This document shows, piece by piece, positions 16,600 to 26,645 of a stretch of 64,000 bases of DNA; within the stretch, counting starts at the first letter, position 1, and the number at the start of each line of letters is the position of its first letter. Source of the stretch: Rhynchopus sp. YZ270_cl-10. Lineage: Eukaryota > Euglenozoa > Diplonemea > Diplonemida > Diplonemidae. The stretch is taken from the NCBI GenBank assembly GCA_964035575.1, contig OZ037834.1, forward strand, positions 837,598 to 901,597. Direction: 5' to 3'. The notes under the pieces were generated by a model. It ran no database searches, was not told the origin of the DNA, and saw nothing but the letters and a program-made list of their open reading frames with translations. A program made the translations under genes and the position numbers.

Positions 16600-18834
16600 A
16601 TGCGTCTCGCGCTCGCTTTCGCACTACTAAACGTTGCCGCTGGCTGTCGCAATATTTCGCAAGCCGGCGGACAGTGTGGTGGCATGACGCAGGACCCTTG
16701 CGACGCAAACATTTGTGAGAAGGGACTTGAGTGCTTCGTCGACCCGAACGGACCCACTGACGTTCCTGGAACCTGCGTTGTTCCCCCTCCTACCTGTGTT
16801 CACCCCGTGTCTCAGGAAGGCGGCCGTTGTGCAGGATACTACCAGAACCCTTGCGACGCAAGCGTGTGTGAGAAGGGACTTGAGTGCGAGTTGGACCTGA
16901 ACGTTCCTGACAAGCCTGGAACCTGCGTTGTTCCTGCACCCTGCAACAAGGTGTCAGCAGTTGGAGGACAGTGTGGTGGCATGACGCAGGACCCTTGCGA
17001 CGCAAACATTTGTGAGAAGGGACTTGAGTGCTTCGTCGACCCGAACGGACCAACTGACGTTCCTGGAACCTGCGTTGTTCCCCCTCCTACCTGTGTTCAC
17101 CCCGTGTCTCAGGAAGGTGGCCGTTGTGCAGGATACTACCAGAACCCTTGCGACGCAAGCGTGTGCGAGAAGGGACTTGAGTGCGAGTTGGACCTGAACG
17201 TTCCTGACAAGCCTGGAACCTGCGTTGTTCCTGCACCCTGCAACAAGGTGTCAGCAGTTGGAGGACAGTGTGGTGGCATGACACAGGACCCTTGCGACGC
17301 AAACATTTGTGAGAAGGGACTTGAGTGCTTCGTCGATCCGAACGGACCCACTGACGTTCCTGGAACCTGCGTTGTTCCCACTCCCAGCTGTGTCCACCCC
17401 GTGTCTCAGGAAGGTGGCCGTTGTGCAGGATACTACCAGAACCCTTGCGACGCAAGCGTGTGCGAGAAGGGGCTTGAGTGCGAGTTGGACCTGAACGTTC
17501 CTGACAAGCCTGGAACCTGCGTTGTTCCCACTCCCAGCTGTGTCCACCCCGTGTCTCAGGAAGGTGGCCGTTGTGCAGGATACTACCAGAACCCTTGCGA
17601 CGCAAGCGTGTGCGAGAAGGGGCTTGAGTGCGAGTTGGACCTGAACGTTCCGGACAAGCCTGGAACCTGCGTTGTTCCTGCACCCTGCAACAAGGTGTCA
17701 GCAGTTGGAGGACAGTGTGGTGGCATGACGCAGGACCCTTGCGACGCAAACATTTGTGAGAAGGGACTTGAGTGCTTCGTCGACCCGAACGGACCCACTG
17801 ACGTTCCTGGAACCTGCGTTGTTCCCACTCCCACCTGTGTTCACCCCGTGTCTCAGGAAGGTGGCCGTTGTGCAGGATACTACCAGAACCCTTGCGACGC
17901 AAGCGTGTGCGAGAAGGGGCTTGAGTGCGAGTTGGACCTGAACGTTCCTGACAAGCCTGGAACCTGCGTTGTTCCCACTCCCAGCTGTGTTCACCCCGTG
18001 TCTCAGGAAGGTGGCCGTTGTGCAGGATACTACCAGAACCCTTGCGACGCAAGCGTGTGCGAGAAGGGACTTGAGTGCGAGTTGGACCTGAACGTTCCTG
18101 ACAAGCCTGGAACCTGCGTTGTTCCTGCACCCTGCAACAAGGTGTCGACAGTTGGAGGACAGTGTGGTGGCATGACGCAGGACCCTTGCGACGCAAACAT
18201 TTGTGAGAAAGGACTTGAGTGCTTCGTCGATCCGAACGGACCCACTGACGTTCCTGGAACCTGCGTTGTTCCCACTCCCAGCTGTGTCCACCCCGTGTCT
18301 CAGGAAGGTGGCCGTTGTGCAGGATACTACCAGAACCCTTGCGACGCAAGCGTGTGCGAGAAGGGGCTTGAGTGCGAGTTGGACCTGAACGTTCCGGACA
18401 AGCCTGGAACCTGCGTTGTTCCTGCACCCTGCAACAAGGTGTCAGCAGTTGGAGGACAGTGTGGTGGCATGACACAGGACCCTTGCGACGCAAACATTTG
18501 TGAGAAGGGACTTGAGTGCTTCGTCGACCCGAACGGACCCACTGACGTTCCTGGAACCTGCGTTGTTCCCACTCCCACCTGTGTTCACCCCGTGTCTCAG
18601 GAAGGTGGCCGTTGTGCAGGATACTACCAGAACCCTTGCGACGCAAGCGTGTGTGAGAAGGGACTTGAGTGCGAGTTGGATATCAACGTTCCTGACAAGC
18701 CTGGCACGTGTGTGGACCCGAACTCCTGCGACAGATGTCCTGCAGGTTATGCGCGTTGTGCGTGGTGGGATGTCTTTTTCGGATACTGCCAGAGAACGTG
18801 CACAGGGTCGAGGGTGTGGTGCAGACGTGTGTGA
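16600..18834 (+). CDS. Secreted protein of 14 tandem cysteine-rich modules
   Basis: 744 residues. The ATG at 16600 opens a clear signal peptide (MRLALAFALLNVAAG), preceded ~40 bp upstream by an acceptor-like CTACAG. Six A-type modules (CNKVSAVGGQCGGMTQDPC…) and eight B-type modules (CVHPVSQEGGRCAGYYQNPC…) alternate as A B A B A B B A B B A B A B. Each is ~45-49 residues, ends GTCVVP and is joined by Pro/Thr linkers. A different Cys/Trp-rich tail (CPAGYARCAWW…RRV) closes the protein. The pattern GGxCxG…PC…C…GLEC…PGTC resembles small disulphide-knotted extracellular modules; ligand unknown. Repeat copies are nearly identical in DNA, so they have been homogenised or duplicated recently. A 519-codon open frame on the other strand is a by-product of this repetition. 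Confidence 0.85.
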   Translation: MRLALAFALLNVAAGCRNISQAGGQCGGMTQDPCDANICEKGLECFVDPNGPTDVPGTCVVPPPTCVHPVSQEGGRCAGYYQNPCDASVCEKGLECELDLNVPDKPGTCVVPAPCNKVSAVGGQCGGMTQDPCDANICEKGLECFVDPNGPTDVPGTCVVPPPTCVHPVSQEGGRCAGYYQNPCDASVCEKGLECELDLNVPDKPGTCVVPAPCNKVSAVGGQCGGMTQDPCDANICEKGLECFVDPNGPTDVPGTCVVPTPSCVHPVSQEGGRCAGYYQNPCDASVCEKGLECELDLNVPDKPGTCVVPTPSCVHPVSQEGGRCAGYYQNPCDASVCEKGLECELDLNVPDKPGTCVVPAPCNKVSAVGGQCGGMTQDPCDANICEKGLECFVDPNGPTDVPGTCVVPTPTCVHPVSQEGGRCAGYYQNPCDASVCEKGLECELDLNVPDKPGTCVVPTPSCVHPVSQEGGRCAGYYQNPCDASVCEKGLECELDLNVPDKPGTCVVPAPCNKVSTVGGQCGGMTQDPCDANICEKGLECFVDPNGPTDVPGTCVVPTPSCVHPVSQEGGRCAGYYQNPCDASVCEKGLECELDLNVPDKPGTCVVPAPCNKVSAVGGQCGGMTQDPCDANICEKGLECFVDPNGPTDVPGTCVVPTPTCVHPVSQEGGRCAGYYQNPCDASVCEKGLECELDINVPDKPGTCVDPNSCDRCPAGYARCAWWDVFFGYCQRTCTGSRVWCRRV

Positions 18835-19997
18835 AAGGTGCTTGCACATTATCTATTTATAGAGGTCTGTATCGGATTTTACACGGTTCCGTTGGGAGCG
18901 TTTTTTCTTTTGTAACTCACGAGAGGCTTTGGTCGTATGACCTGTTCTTTTTATCCTTCTTTTTTTCACTCCTTTTGTGGTCAGGATGGGGAAATGATGT
19001 ACCTGCTTACAGTTTCCCTGTCAAAGTTTCCCTGTCCAACCCCGAAGTGCTACACTCCGGGGGTTCGATACTCCCGTGGAGTGTCAGTGCCTGCTGTCCC
19101 AGAGGCGTTTGCACTGTCTACTTCACTTTATGTTCGCTTTTTTTTTTTTATGCAGCGATGTGAGAACATTCGCATCCATCTGCTTTGGTTGCTTTTGTTG
19201 TTGTTTACCTTTCTGGTGCAGTGTAGTATGTAGTGACGTCAGCGTCGTGTCAGTGACTAACAGCACACGAGCATGCGCATAGCGGTGGGGTGGTTGCATC
19301 TGTTCTGTACAGTTTTGCTCACGTGCATCTGCCCTCGTAGCAGGCACGTGACACACCTTTCCCCGCATTCACGCTGTTCGTTTGTCCCCTTGGGTCGTCA
19401 CATTGTGTATGACACGTTCGAATGACCTCACCTCGCCCTACCCGACTCATCATATCAACGGAACGTGTGTTTCTCGTTTTTTTCATGAAAAAAACTGAAA
19501 CCCATTTTTCTGTTCCCCTTTTCATGGCTAAGTATAGACGTCTTGAGACTCATCTTGCCCATCTTTTTTTGCTCTTTTTTTTCCCTCAAAGGTACATCCC
19601 GGATTCCGATGTGCATATGGCAGCTTGCAAAGGAAATGATGTTTTTTTTTTTATAAGACATGCATGCATTTCTAGTGAAATTTTTCAGTATCCACGAGTC
19701 GTTTTTTCCCTCCCGTGCTCCCCATCTCTCACACATACATTACATCTTCATCAGGAAAATTGTCAATTTTTCGTTCATTATTGTGAACAGCGTTTGGTGT
19801 TTTTCAAAAAAAAAAAAAAAAAAAAAAGTGTGACTGAGTGTGGGGATGCGTTCAAGAATTAAACTCTTCCCCCCAAACCCCCTTTCATCTCTAGTTTTCT
19901 TTATCCAAACGTCGAGTGGATGCGTAATAATTTCCAGTTTGCAACCATATTTATTTTATTTGCACATGTTATGCGGGTATTGTATACGAAAAAAATA
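18835..19997. other. Intergenic spacer with dispersed motifs
   Basis: No gene supported. CTCACGAGAGGCTTTGGT (about 18916) is another copy of the dispersed CACGAGAGGC motif, ~80 bp after the previous stop. A T-arm-like hairpin lies near 19053-19084. A 23-bp A run is at about 19807-19828. Confidence 0.5.
19053..19084 (+). other. Hairpin with tRNA T-arm-like loop, copy 2
   Basis: ACACTCC-GGGGG-TTCGATA-CTCCC-GT-GGAGTGT forms an extended hairpin whose loop and closing stem match a tRNA T-arm and Pol III B box. It is followed by CAGTGCCTGC. No A box or complete cloverleaf is found upstream, so it is not called a tRNA gene. Confidence 0.35.
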
Positions 19998-20093
19998 CCG
20001 TGGAAAAATGTTCGACCGTAATTAGTTCGTCCTTTTCCGGATTTTTCTGGAAGTTCGTCCTTTTTTACGGTCGAACATTTTTTACGAAGACGG
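19998..20093. mobile_element. 96-bp MITE, TA target duplication
   Basis: The left end CCGTGGAAAAATGTTCGACC and the right end GGTCGAACATTTTTTACGAA-GACGG pair as diverged inverted repeats, flanked by TA on both sides. End sequence and TA duplication match the element at 45029-45144. Mariner-like non-autonomous family. Confidence 0.7.
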
Positions 20094-20435
20094 TACTTTG
20101 CTTTTTATTGACCATTTTTCAGCTTTTATCAAACATAACAGATACATAGGGCCGTCAAAAGCAAAAAAATTTATCATCAACAGCACCAACAACACATCAC
20201 CCCACCACCACCACACAGAGGAACACAACACACTACACACTTCGTTCCCCTTCCCTTCCCTTTCTCTTTCTCTCTATTGGTGCGTGCTTGTATTCGCCCC
20301 CAGAGATATTTGGAGTCTCTTTGCCTAGCCCAAGCTTCTTCACATACCAGCTCTCCGTTGTGAGGCGTTTTCTGTGAGTTGCAAAAACCCCTTTCTCCCC
20401 TTTGTTGTTGTTGTTGTTGTGTCAACAGAAGAATC

Positions 20436-22439
20436 ATGCGTCTGATCGCGAAGGCTGCATCGCTGATAAGCACAGTGGTTGCGTTGACCATCATCAGCGT
20501 GTACGTCGTCGTCTTCCACGTGCTCAGGTTGCAACATGCGTATGTACATTGTGCGAAGCACGACACATCCCATTCACTCTAAATCTTTTGCAGTTATCAC
20601 CAAACTAAAATGCTTTGTTCGGCAAAAAAAACATACATACAGTAGAGATTGCACAAACTGTGGCAACACAAACCGAGGCAACTACACTACTACAACAAAT
20701 TTATCAAAAAAATTAGCGGTATCTGGTGTGGCTGAACGGGGGTGCTATTGTTGTGCTATTTTCTTATTTTCATGCTATTCTGGGCATCTGGATTTTTTTT
20801 TTTGGTGCGGCTACTTTCTGCTATTTTCTGCTTATGTTGGGGCCGTCGGCCACACCAGTATCCACGAAAGTTTCTATTACCTCCCCACACACAACACACA
20901 CACACACGGAGTAGTGTTTCGCTCTGAGGACCCCACACTACCCACCCACATTTGCTCTCTTACCACCACCACCACCACCCCACACACACACACACACACA
21001 GTACCTGCATAGGGGGCACCTTCGGCACCCTCGGCAGCGGTGTGAGCTTCTCCTCGAAGCCCTTCATCGAGTACCAGATCACACGCGACGTTGCGTATGT
21101 GTTCTCCATGGACCAGCTCCTCTTCGAGGTCGAGACACGCTACCAGCACATCGAGGTGTACAGCCATAGGTACGCACTGCCCCTATCACCCCACCATCCC
21201 CACCTCCCCTCCCTCAAAACAGATACTTTGGGCATGTTCTCGTCATAGACGGCTCGCTGCAGATCACCGAGCGTGACGAGGTGAACTACCACGAGATGAC
21301 TGTCCACGTTCCCATGGCGTACGTCCCCGACGCTGAGAAGATTCTCGTCATCGGTGGCGGCGACGGCGGGGCGCTGCTTCGATTCCTTCAGCACCCCAAC
21401 GTGAAGCAGGCGCACCTCGTTGACATCGACATGTTCGCCATGCGTGACATGGTGTCAAGCTACTTCCCGTTCCTCTACTCAGCGTACACCGACGAGAGGA
21501 CCAAGACTTTTGCGTATGACGGCAGACTCTGGGTGGACGAACAGCTGGAGGTGGAGGAGAACCACGGGACGTACGAGGTTGTGGTGCTGGACAGCACCGA
21601 CTACGGCGCGGCGGAGTCGCTGTTTACAGAGAAGTTCTACCTGCAGCTGAAGAAGCTGATGGCAAAAAAGTCGATTTTTGTCGCAAACGTCGACTCACCG
21701 TCGTGGAACCTCGACACCGTGACGTCCGTCCAGGCGCAGCTCTCTGAACTGTGGCAGTACTGCTTTATGTTCCAATCGCACCAACCTACATTCCTCTCGG
21801 GGCATTATTCCTACATCTTCTGCTCTGACGAAGTGCATCCCATGAAGACACCCATCGAGTGGGACAAATGGGCCGCGAAGAACATCAACACCTACTACTA
21901 CAATGCGGATGTGCACTACGGATCCTTTGCACTCCCGGAGAGGGTGCGCAAGGAAATGACCATGGGGCTTCAGTACAACCAGCTCCCGGAGAGGCCGTTC
22001 ACGAAGCAGGTATGTTTTGTTTTGTTTTTTTTAATCAGGTTTTTAATAGGTGTAAAGTAAACGAAATGGTTGAGGGGTTCCACCCCACGATGCATGATGG
22101 TACCAAAGTACACCGTTTTGACACACTTTTAAGAAAAAATACGCGAATTTGCAGTGGGTAGCGTACGTTGTTTTTTTGTGAACATCTTCTGTTGTAGGCC
22201 GCAGGGGGTACTTTGTGCTTTCATCCGGGGCTGGCATCGGTACAGTGGGTCAGTCGGAGGTGCCTGCATTAATAACTTTTTCTTCACCTTTTTTTGTAAC
22301 TTTTTTGTGGTCCGCCTAACACCCCCTTTCTCTACAGGAGTTCCAGCAGGTCCCGCCTGTTGACTACTCGAATATCCTAGACGCGAGGTTGGACGATGAT
22401 GAAGACGAAGACGAATCGCAGGCACGTGAACAGGACTGA
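20436..22439 (+). CDS. Membrane-anchored aminopropyltransferase (spermidine synthase family), four exons
   Basis: Exons 20436-20539, 21002-21169, 21223-22009 and 22338-22439, with donors GTATGT, GTACGC, GTATGT, consistent phases and a total of 386 residues. An acceptor-like GTCAACAG lies 8 bp before the ATG. Residues ~8-32 are a hydrophobic anchor (STVVALTIISVYVVVFHVL), absent from ordinary cytosolic spermidine synthases. The catalytic body is typical: HVLVIDGSLQITERDE, then NYHEM, the SAM-site ILVIGGGDGGALLR, HLVDID, the acidic VVVLDSTDYG, AESLFTEKFY and a C-terminal YYYNADVHYGSFALPE. The enzyme would transfer aminopropyl from decarboxylated SAM to a polyamine. YHE in place of YQE is seen in thermospermine-synthase-like relatives, so the product may not be spermidine. 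The tail is acidic. Introns carry repeats, including the MITE at 20724-20857. Confidence 0.85.
20638..20710 (+). repeat. Dispersed ~75-bp repeat in intron 1, copy 1
   Basis: CAGTAGAGATTGCACAAACT-GTGGCAACACAAACCGAGGC-AACTACACTACTACAACA. Diverged copies lie at about 33420-33485 and 34260-34335. Confidence 0.7.
20724..20857. mobile_element. 134-bp MITE with TGGTG termini, TSD GTATC
   Basis: Ends TGGTGTGGCTGAAC and GTCGGCCACACCA, flanked by GTATC at 20719-20723 and 20858-20862. It is inserted in intron 1 of the aminopropyltransferase gene. Same end sequence as 5734-5802; same end class and 5-bp duplication as 3149-3648 and 35735-35894. Confidence 0.85.
22215..22285 (+). repeat. Dispersed repeat in intron 3 of the aminopropyltransferase gene
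   Basis: GTGCTTTCATCCGG, GGCATCG, ACAGTGGGTCAGTCGGAGGT and GCCTGCATTAATAACTTT occur in the same order at about 11188-11255, with partial copies near 2204 and 33548. Host introns and spacers share it, so it behaves as a dispersed element. Confidence 0.65.
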
Positions 22440-23079
22440 AAAGAGAGCACACACACACGAAGCCCCACCTGACCCCTCCACGTGGCTGATTTGAATGGCT
22501 CATCAATTTGAACAGAGAGGGTTAGAAAACCCTACCTTTAGGACCAGGGTGCAGGGACGTAACAATGTGGCAAAGTGAATATGCTCGAGGGGGAAACGTA
22601 CAGTGAAGGAGACAAAGAGACTTGGTGCGTTTGGGTTGTTTTTTTTATCAAGGTGGCTGAAGCACGGCTTAGGGTCATCTCGTAAAGTTTTCATTTTTTT
22701 TTTTTCTCCCATTTTGTGTCTAGTTTGTTACCCGGTGTTTGGGGGCTTCAGTGGATATAAACAGAAACTGAAAACGTTAATAAAAAAAAGAGTCCTCACG
22801 GTGGTACTGGGCAAAAAAAAAAAAAGTAAAACGCTGTTAGAAGCTCACACAAAAGAGCAAACCCACCTCCCCCTTTTTATATTATTATTGGGTCCGGCCA
22901 GGGTGGACTTCAGGGGTCCGGCCAAATGGGTCCAGCCATTTTGGTCAGACTTCACCGTGTATGTATCCCCGCGCATGAATAATACACGTGACCCGTCCCT
23001 CCTCTGTTCACGTTTTTTTTATTGCATCAAACACAAGAAAGGGGGGGGGTGTGAGGGAACCGACTATTTTAATGAAACA
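22440..23079. other. Spacer before the helical-repeat gene
   Basis: No gene. A variant of the spacer motif (AAGGTGGCTGAAGCACGGCT-TAGGGTCATC) sits near 22651, midway between the two genes. A GGTCCGGCCA direct repeat occurs near 22891-22930. Confidence 0.5.
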
Positions 23080-25298
23080 ATGGGAGGCCCAATCCTGCTG
23101 AGCTCCAAGAAAATAGCCTCCCAGGCGCGTAACATTGCGAACAAACACCGTGCACTTCCACCGAAGAGCCTGCAGCAGGGTCCCGACCTGGTGACCTTCG
23201 TGCGCGAGAATGTAGTGAACATGAAGAAGGCGCACAGGGAGGAGTTCAAGCTTTACTCAAAGGACGCCCTAGAGGTGTTGACGCAGTACACTCGCCTGCG
23301 GATCGCTCAGGGAAGGGAGGTGGGCAAGCAGATGAAGATGCTGACCCAGCATGTTGTCAGCTCTGGATACCGGATCGAAGAAGTCTGCCGGGCAGTCAGT
23401 GTCTTGGAACGGTACCGCTGCCGCGACTCAACTCTTCTTGACCTCATATCAGATACCGTTATAAAGGACCAAAGAGAAGTAAAGAAGACGACCACACCAT
23501 CTCACGAACTGGTCTACGTAGCGTTCAAGCTCCACCATATGGGTCTCCGCGGGACATTTCTCTCAGATTTGTACACACAGCTGCGCAAAAGAGGGGCCTG
23601 GGAAAGTGGCTTCGATCTGAAGGACTGTCAGACCTTTCTGTTCTTGGCAGGACAGCAGACACCTCCTCTGGGGATGTGCCGTGCGATTTTCGATCGGGTC
23701 GTAGCGGTTATGTCGTTGGGAACTCCATTTAGGCCGAAAAGCGGGGCCCAACAGCACAGACACGAAGTAGATACGGTGTCGACCCCTTTGGTGCATATCA
23801 TGTACAACCTGGGGTACGTGAAGAGCGGAGAGGTGAAGGGGGATCTGGCGTATATGATGCCCATCCTCTGCAACTTTGCGTTGTCGTCAGAGCCCAATGT
23901 TGCAGAGGTGGTCCGCATGGTCCGAGCCCTAGGGCGTGCTAAGATCTCCTTCGAGGTCGTGCCGGAGCTGCCCACCCTGCTGCTGGGGCTGTCGGAGGAT
24001 GCGCTGTGCAAGCTGACCGTGTCGGACCAGGCAGGTCTCCTCCAGAACCTGACCAGCATGCTGCGGAACGGCCTCACAGAGAACGTCCGCGGGGGGATAC
24101 CGCCCGTGGCGGAGAGGCTGGGGCTGCTGCCGATGGTGGAAGTGCTGCTGGGAGAGCTGTCTTCGGTGGAGTCGGTATGAAGGGGTTATTTTATTTTATT
24201 TTTTCCTTACACGTAGTGTTATTAGAAACTCGAGTAATAAAGCCAACGTTTAATCGCCTGATACCGACTATTTTCTCCTCCCCTTTAAAAATCACTTGCG
24301 CCAAAATTCAGATCTCATACACTGTTTTTGGCTGCGTTCAACGAAAATAATCTTCCCCCCTTTTTCTAGTCGAGTAATCAAGATCAGTTGGCGACTGTAA
24401 GAGTCGAGTTTTGATCAAATGGTCTTTAATAGAAGTGAAATTCTCCACCCCCCGGTACAGCCGGTCATTGTACCAAGATACACTGTTCACGAGGGGGTCG
24501 TATTTCAACTCTTTTATTTCGACAACTTTCCCCCCCCCTCAAATACACCCCACACACACACACCCACACACACAGGGCGATAAGTTGCAGTCAGGAGAGT
24601 TCTCCGCGGTGCTCTGGTCGGCTGCTGCCTTCAAACACGAGAACCAGCTCCACATCCAGGGCCTCTGCTCCACCCTCCGCGAGAACCCGAAGATCATCTC
24701 CGGGATGGCGATCCACAACGTGCAACGCGTCCTGGTCTCCCTGCGCAAGCTGGCCACCTTCGAAGAGGACCTGGTCGTCGCACTGCTGAGCCACCTGCCG
24801 TCCCTGAACCCTAAACACGCTGCCCCCGAGGAGGTGCTGCTCATCATCTACGCCATCGGCAACTTCACGCACTGCCTCCCACCTCGCCAGGCCGAGGAAA
24901 TGGGCGAGCACCTGGTTGGCTTCCTGGCAAAGAGCATCCGGGTTGTTGACGGTACACATCAAGTGTTGCCCTCCTACAAGCGAAACACCTTGGCAAAGGG
25001 GCTGTCGGGGCTGGCGTTGCTGGAGATGCTGCCCCCGAAGGCGGTGCTGGGGTGGATCAATGAAAACGTCAGGACGCACGCCCGTCTCTTCGACGAATAT
25101 GAAAATTCCTGTGTCGACAAATGGCTGGCGTTCCTGGAACGCAGCAGTCAAGAGGAGCTCCATCATGCCGAAGCAGCGCAGAAACAGACCACCGCCACTA
25201 GGTACTCCGTGACGGCACCGCCCACGGAGAAGGAGAACACCGCAAAGGCGTTTGGGGGGAGAGGAATCCATCCAGGGAGGAGGCGTGGTGGGGTGTAG
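23080..25298 (+). CDS. Alpha-helical repeat protein, possibly organellar RNA-associated (two exons)
   Basis: Exons 23080-24174 and 24576-25298 (donor GTATGA, acceptor after a CA tract, phase 0) give 605 residues. The first ATG in the good-looking sequence is MGGPILLSSKKIASQARNIA, basic and amphipathic enough to be a mitochondrial presequence. The body is a run of helical pairs without Cys/His metal sites: VLTQYTRLRIAQGREVGKQ, ELVYVAFKLHHMGLRGTFL, VQRVLVSLRKLATFEEDLV and VLLIIYAIGNFTH. The spacing recalls FASTK, OPR or RAP-type repeat proteins of organelle RNA metabolism. I do not see a RAP domain or a catalytic motif, so the family is not settled. The C-terminus is basic (GRGIHPGRRRGGV). Exon structure is firm; function is a guess. 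Confidence 0.65.
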
Positions 25299-25643
25299 TG
25301 GTGTGTAGTGAGTAACACTCCTGATGGAGGGCAAAGAGAGGGGAGGGGGGGAAAAGCGACAACGTTTTTCAGCTTCTTGATTTTGTTTTTTGTCTGCTTA
25401 GCAGACGCTTCTCGCTTTTTTTTTTTTTTTTTTTTTTGTCAATCTCTCTCTCTTTTGTTCAACACAACCAACAATTGAAATGACAATCCCCTTTCTGTTG
25501 TTCTCCCTCACCCCCCTGTCTCCCATCCTCCGCATCTATATCTACATGCTCATGACATGGCATATGGGCAGAATAAAGTGGATCAGCCCCATGAGCGGCT
25601 GATCCACACACAGAGAGGCTTTGGCCAATATAAAGTCCCCAAA
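25299..25643. other. Spacer
   Basis: T-rich, no gene. GGATCAGCC…GGCTGATCC near 25580-25606 is a small inverted repeat. Confidence 0.45.
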
Positions 25644-26500
25644 GTGTGTGTGTGTGTGTGTGTGTGCTTTCCTTAGGAAAACAACCTCCGTGTGCCTCCA
25701 CGAGCTGTTCAGCCGTGCTGCTGGCGGGGTAGCTTTCGCCGCAACCTCGGTTGTCCACGCGTGCAACTTCACGTACGCGGACTGCAGCTCCTCCGCCTGC
25801 TGGGTCTGCTGGCTTGCGGTTCTGACTGACGCGTCTTGTGCCTCGTCTTGTGCCTGCGTCACTTGCATCACCCGTTCCTCCAACAGCTCCACTCTGACCG
25901 CTATTTGGGTGGCGGCGGGTACGCCGGACTGCACTCCAGACATGGCCTTGACGATGGCCTGCTGCTCCTTCTTGTGGTTGTGGAGTTGGAGGCGGACGTC
26001 GTCCATTTCCTCCCTCTCAAAGGTACGACCCTCAGATTGGTGGCGGTGCAATGGCGTCCTCGTGTGAGCGGTGCTCCTTCTTCAGCCGCTTTTCCTCCTC
26101 CTTCCTTTTCCGCTCGGCACGGATGGTGTCCTGGATGGACATGCGGAGCCCGTTGATGTCGAGCTCTGTGTTGGGGGGCGGATGCGGGGCGGTGACCTGA
26201 AGGACGTCCGCCTTCCTGCCCGTCACCTCGGCTTCCCACTCCATCTGTTTCAGCATGGCCGTGTCCTGTGACTGCAGGAAGCTGGAGGGGAAGGGGTGGA
26301 TGCGGTATTCCCGCGGTGGTGGGAGTGTGAGCACGAGGGGGCGCACTACCTGCTGCCCGGCTTGTTTGCCGCCGAGAATCTCGACGTTACCGGGGGATGC
26401 CGCGTGGAGGCCAGCCGGGCTTTGCATTGTGATAGTGTTAATTTCCCTCGTTCCCCCAGTGTGTGTGTGTGTGTGTGTTTTCCTTAGGAAAACAACCTCC
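25644..26500 (-). mobile_element. Direct-repeat-bounded element, member 2 (decayed)
   Basis: Direct repeats (about 25644-25689 and 26460-26500) consist of a (GT)n tract, the inverted repeat TTTCC-TTA-GGAAA and ACAACCTCC. Between them on the minus strand is a coiled-coil frame related to the protein at 8241-10103. As in member 1, the (CA)n end of the upstream repeat leads through a GGGGGAA leader to the ATG, here at 26427. The direct repeats differ in sequence from member 1, but the layout is identical. The reading frame appears interrupted about once. Confidence 0.6.
25690..26427 (-). pseudogene. Decayed coiled-coil gene of element 2
   Basis: Starts at ATG 26427-26425 (MQSPAGLHAASPGNVEILGG). 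It aligns with residues 1-145 of the element-1 protein: LHA-x-S-x-GNV, TLPPPREYRI, MEWEAEV, a PPP motif and a K/E/R-rich helix. The rest is Gln/Glu/Ala-rich coiled coil in a different frame, ending near the left direct repeat. It is shorter than member 1 (about 250 codons). Confidence 0.55.
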
Positions 26501-26645
26501 AAAACCCTTGCAAACTCTCTGTGAAAGGGGGGTTCTTTTCTGGTAAAGAAAAGCACTCTATTATTTCCCCCATTTTACTGCCTAGTGCACAAAACCACCT
26601 TTGGATCTAAGAGACAGACAAAAAAAAAAAGTTTAAAAAAGCACC
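26501..26645. other. Short leader region before the small mitochondrial gene
   Basis: Contains CCTTTGGATCTAAGAGACAG and an A run directly before GCACCATG. AG dinucleotides here could serve as an acceptor for leader splicing. Confidence 0.35.

Noticed and set aside
17087-18646. 519-codon open frame on the minus strand of the Cys-rich repeat gene
   Set aside because: The repeat unit lacks stops in this frame, so tandem copies stay open automatically. The plus strand has a signal peptide and ordered cysteines.
16700-18700. Regularly spaced repeats resembling a CRISPR array
   Set aside because: The repeats are ~140-bp protein-coding modules with no unique spacers, in a eukaryotic context.
19053-19084. 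A tRNA gene
   Set aside because: Only a T-arm-like hairpin is present; no D-arm, anticodon arm or A box could be placed upstream.
22603-23079. Upstream extension of the helical-repeat protein
   Set aside because: The open stretch is translated homopolymer-rich spacer (FFFFSP, KKKKSK) and contains the dispersed spacer motif.
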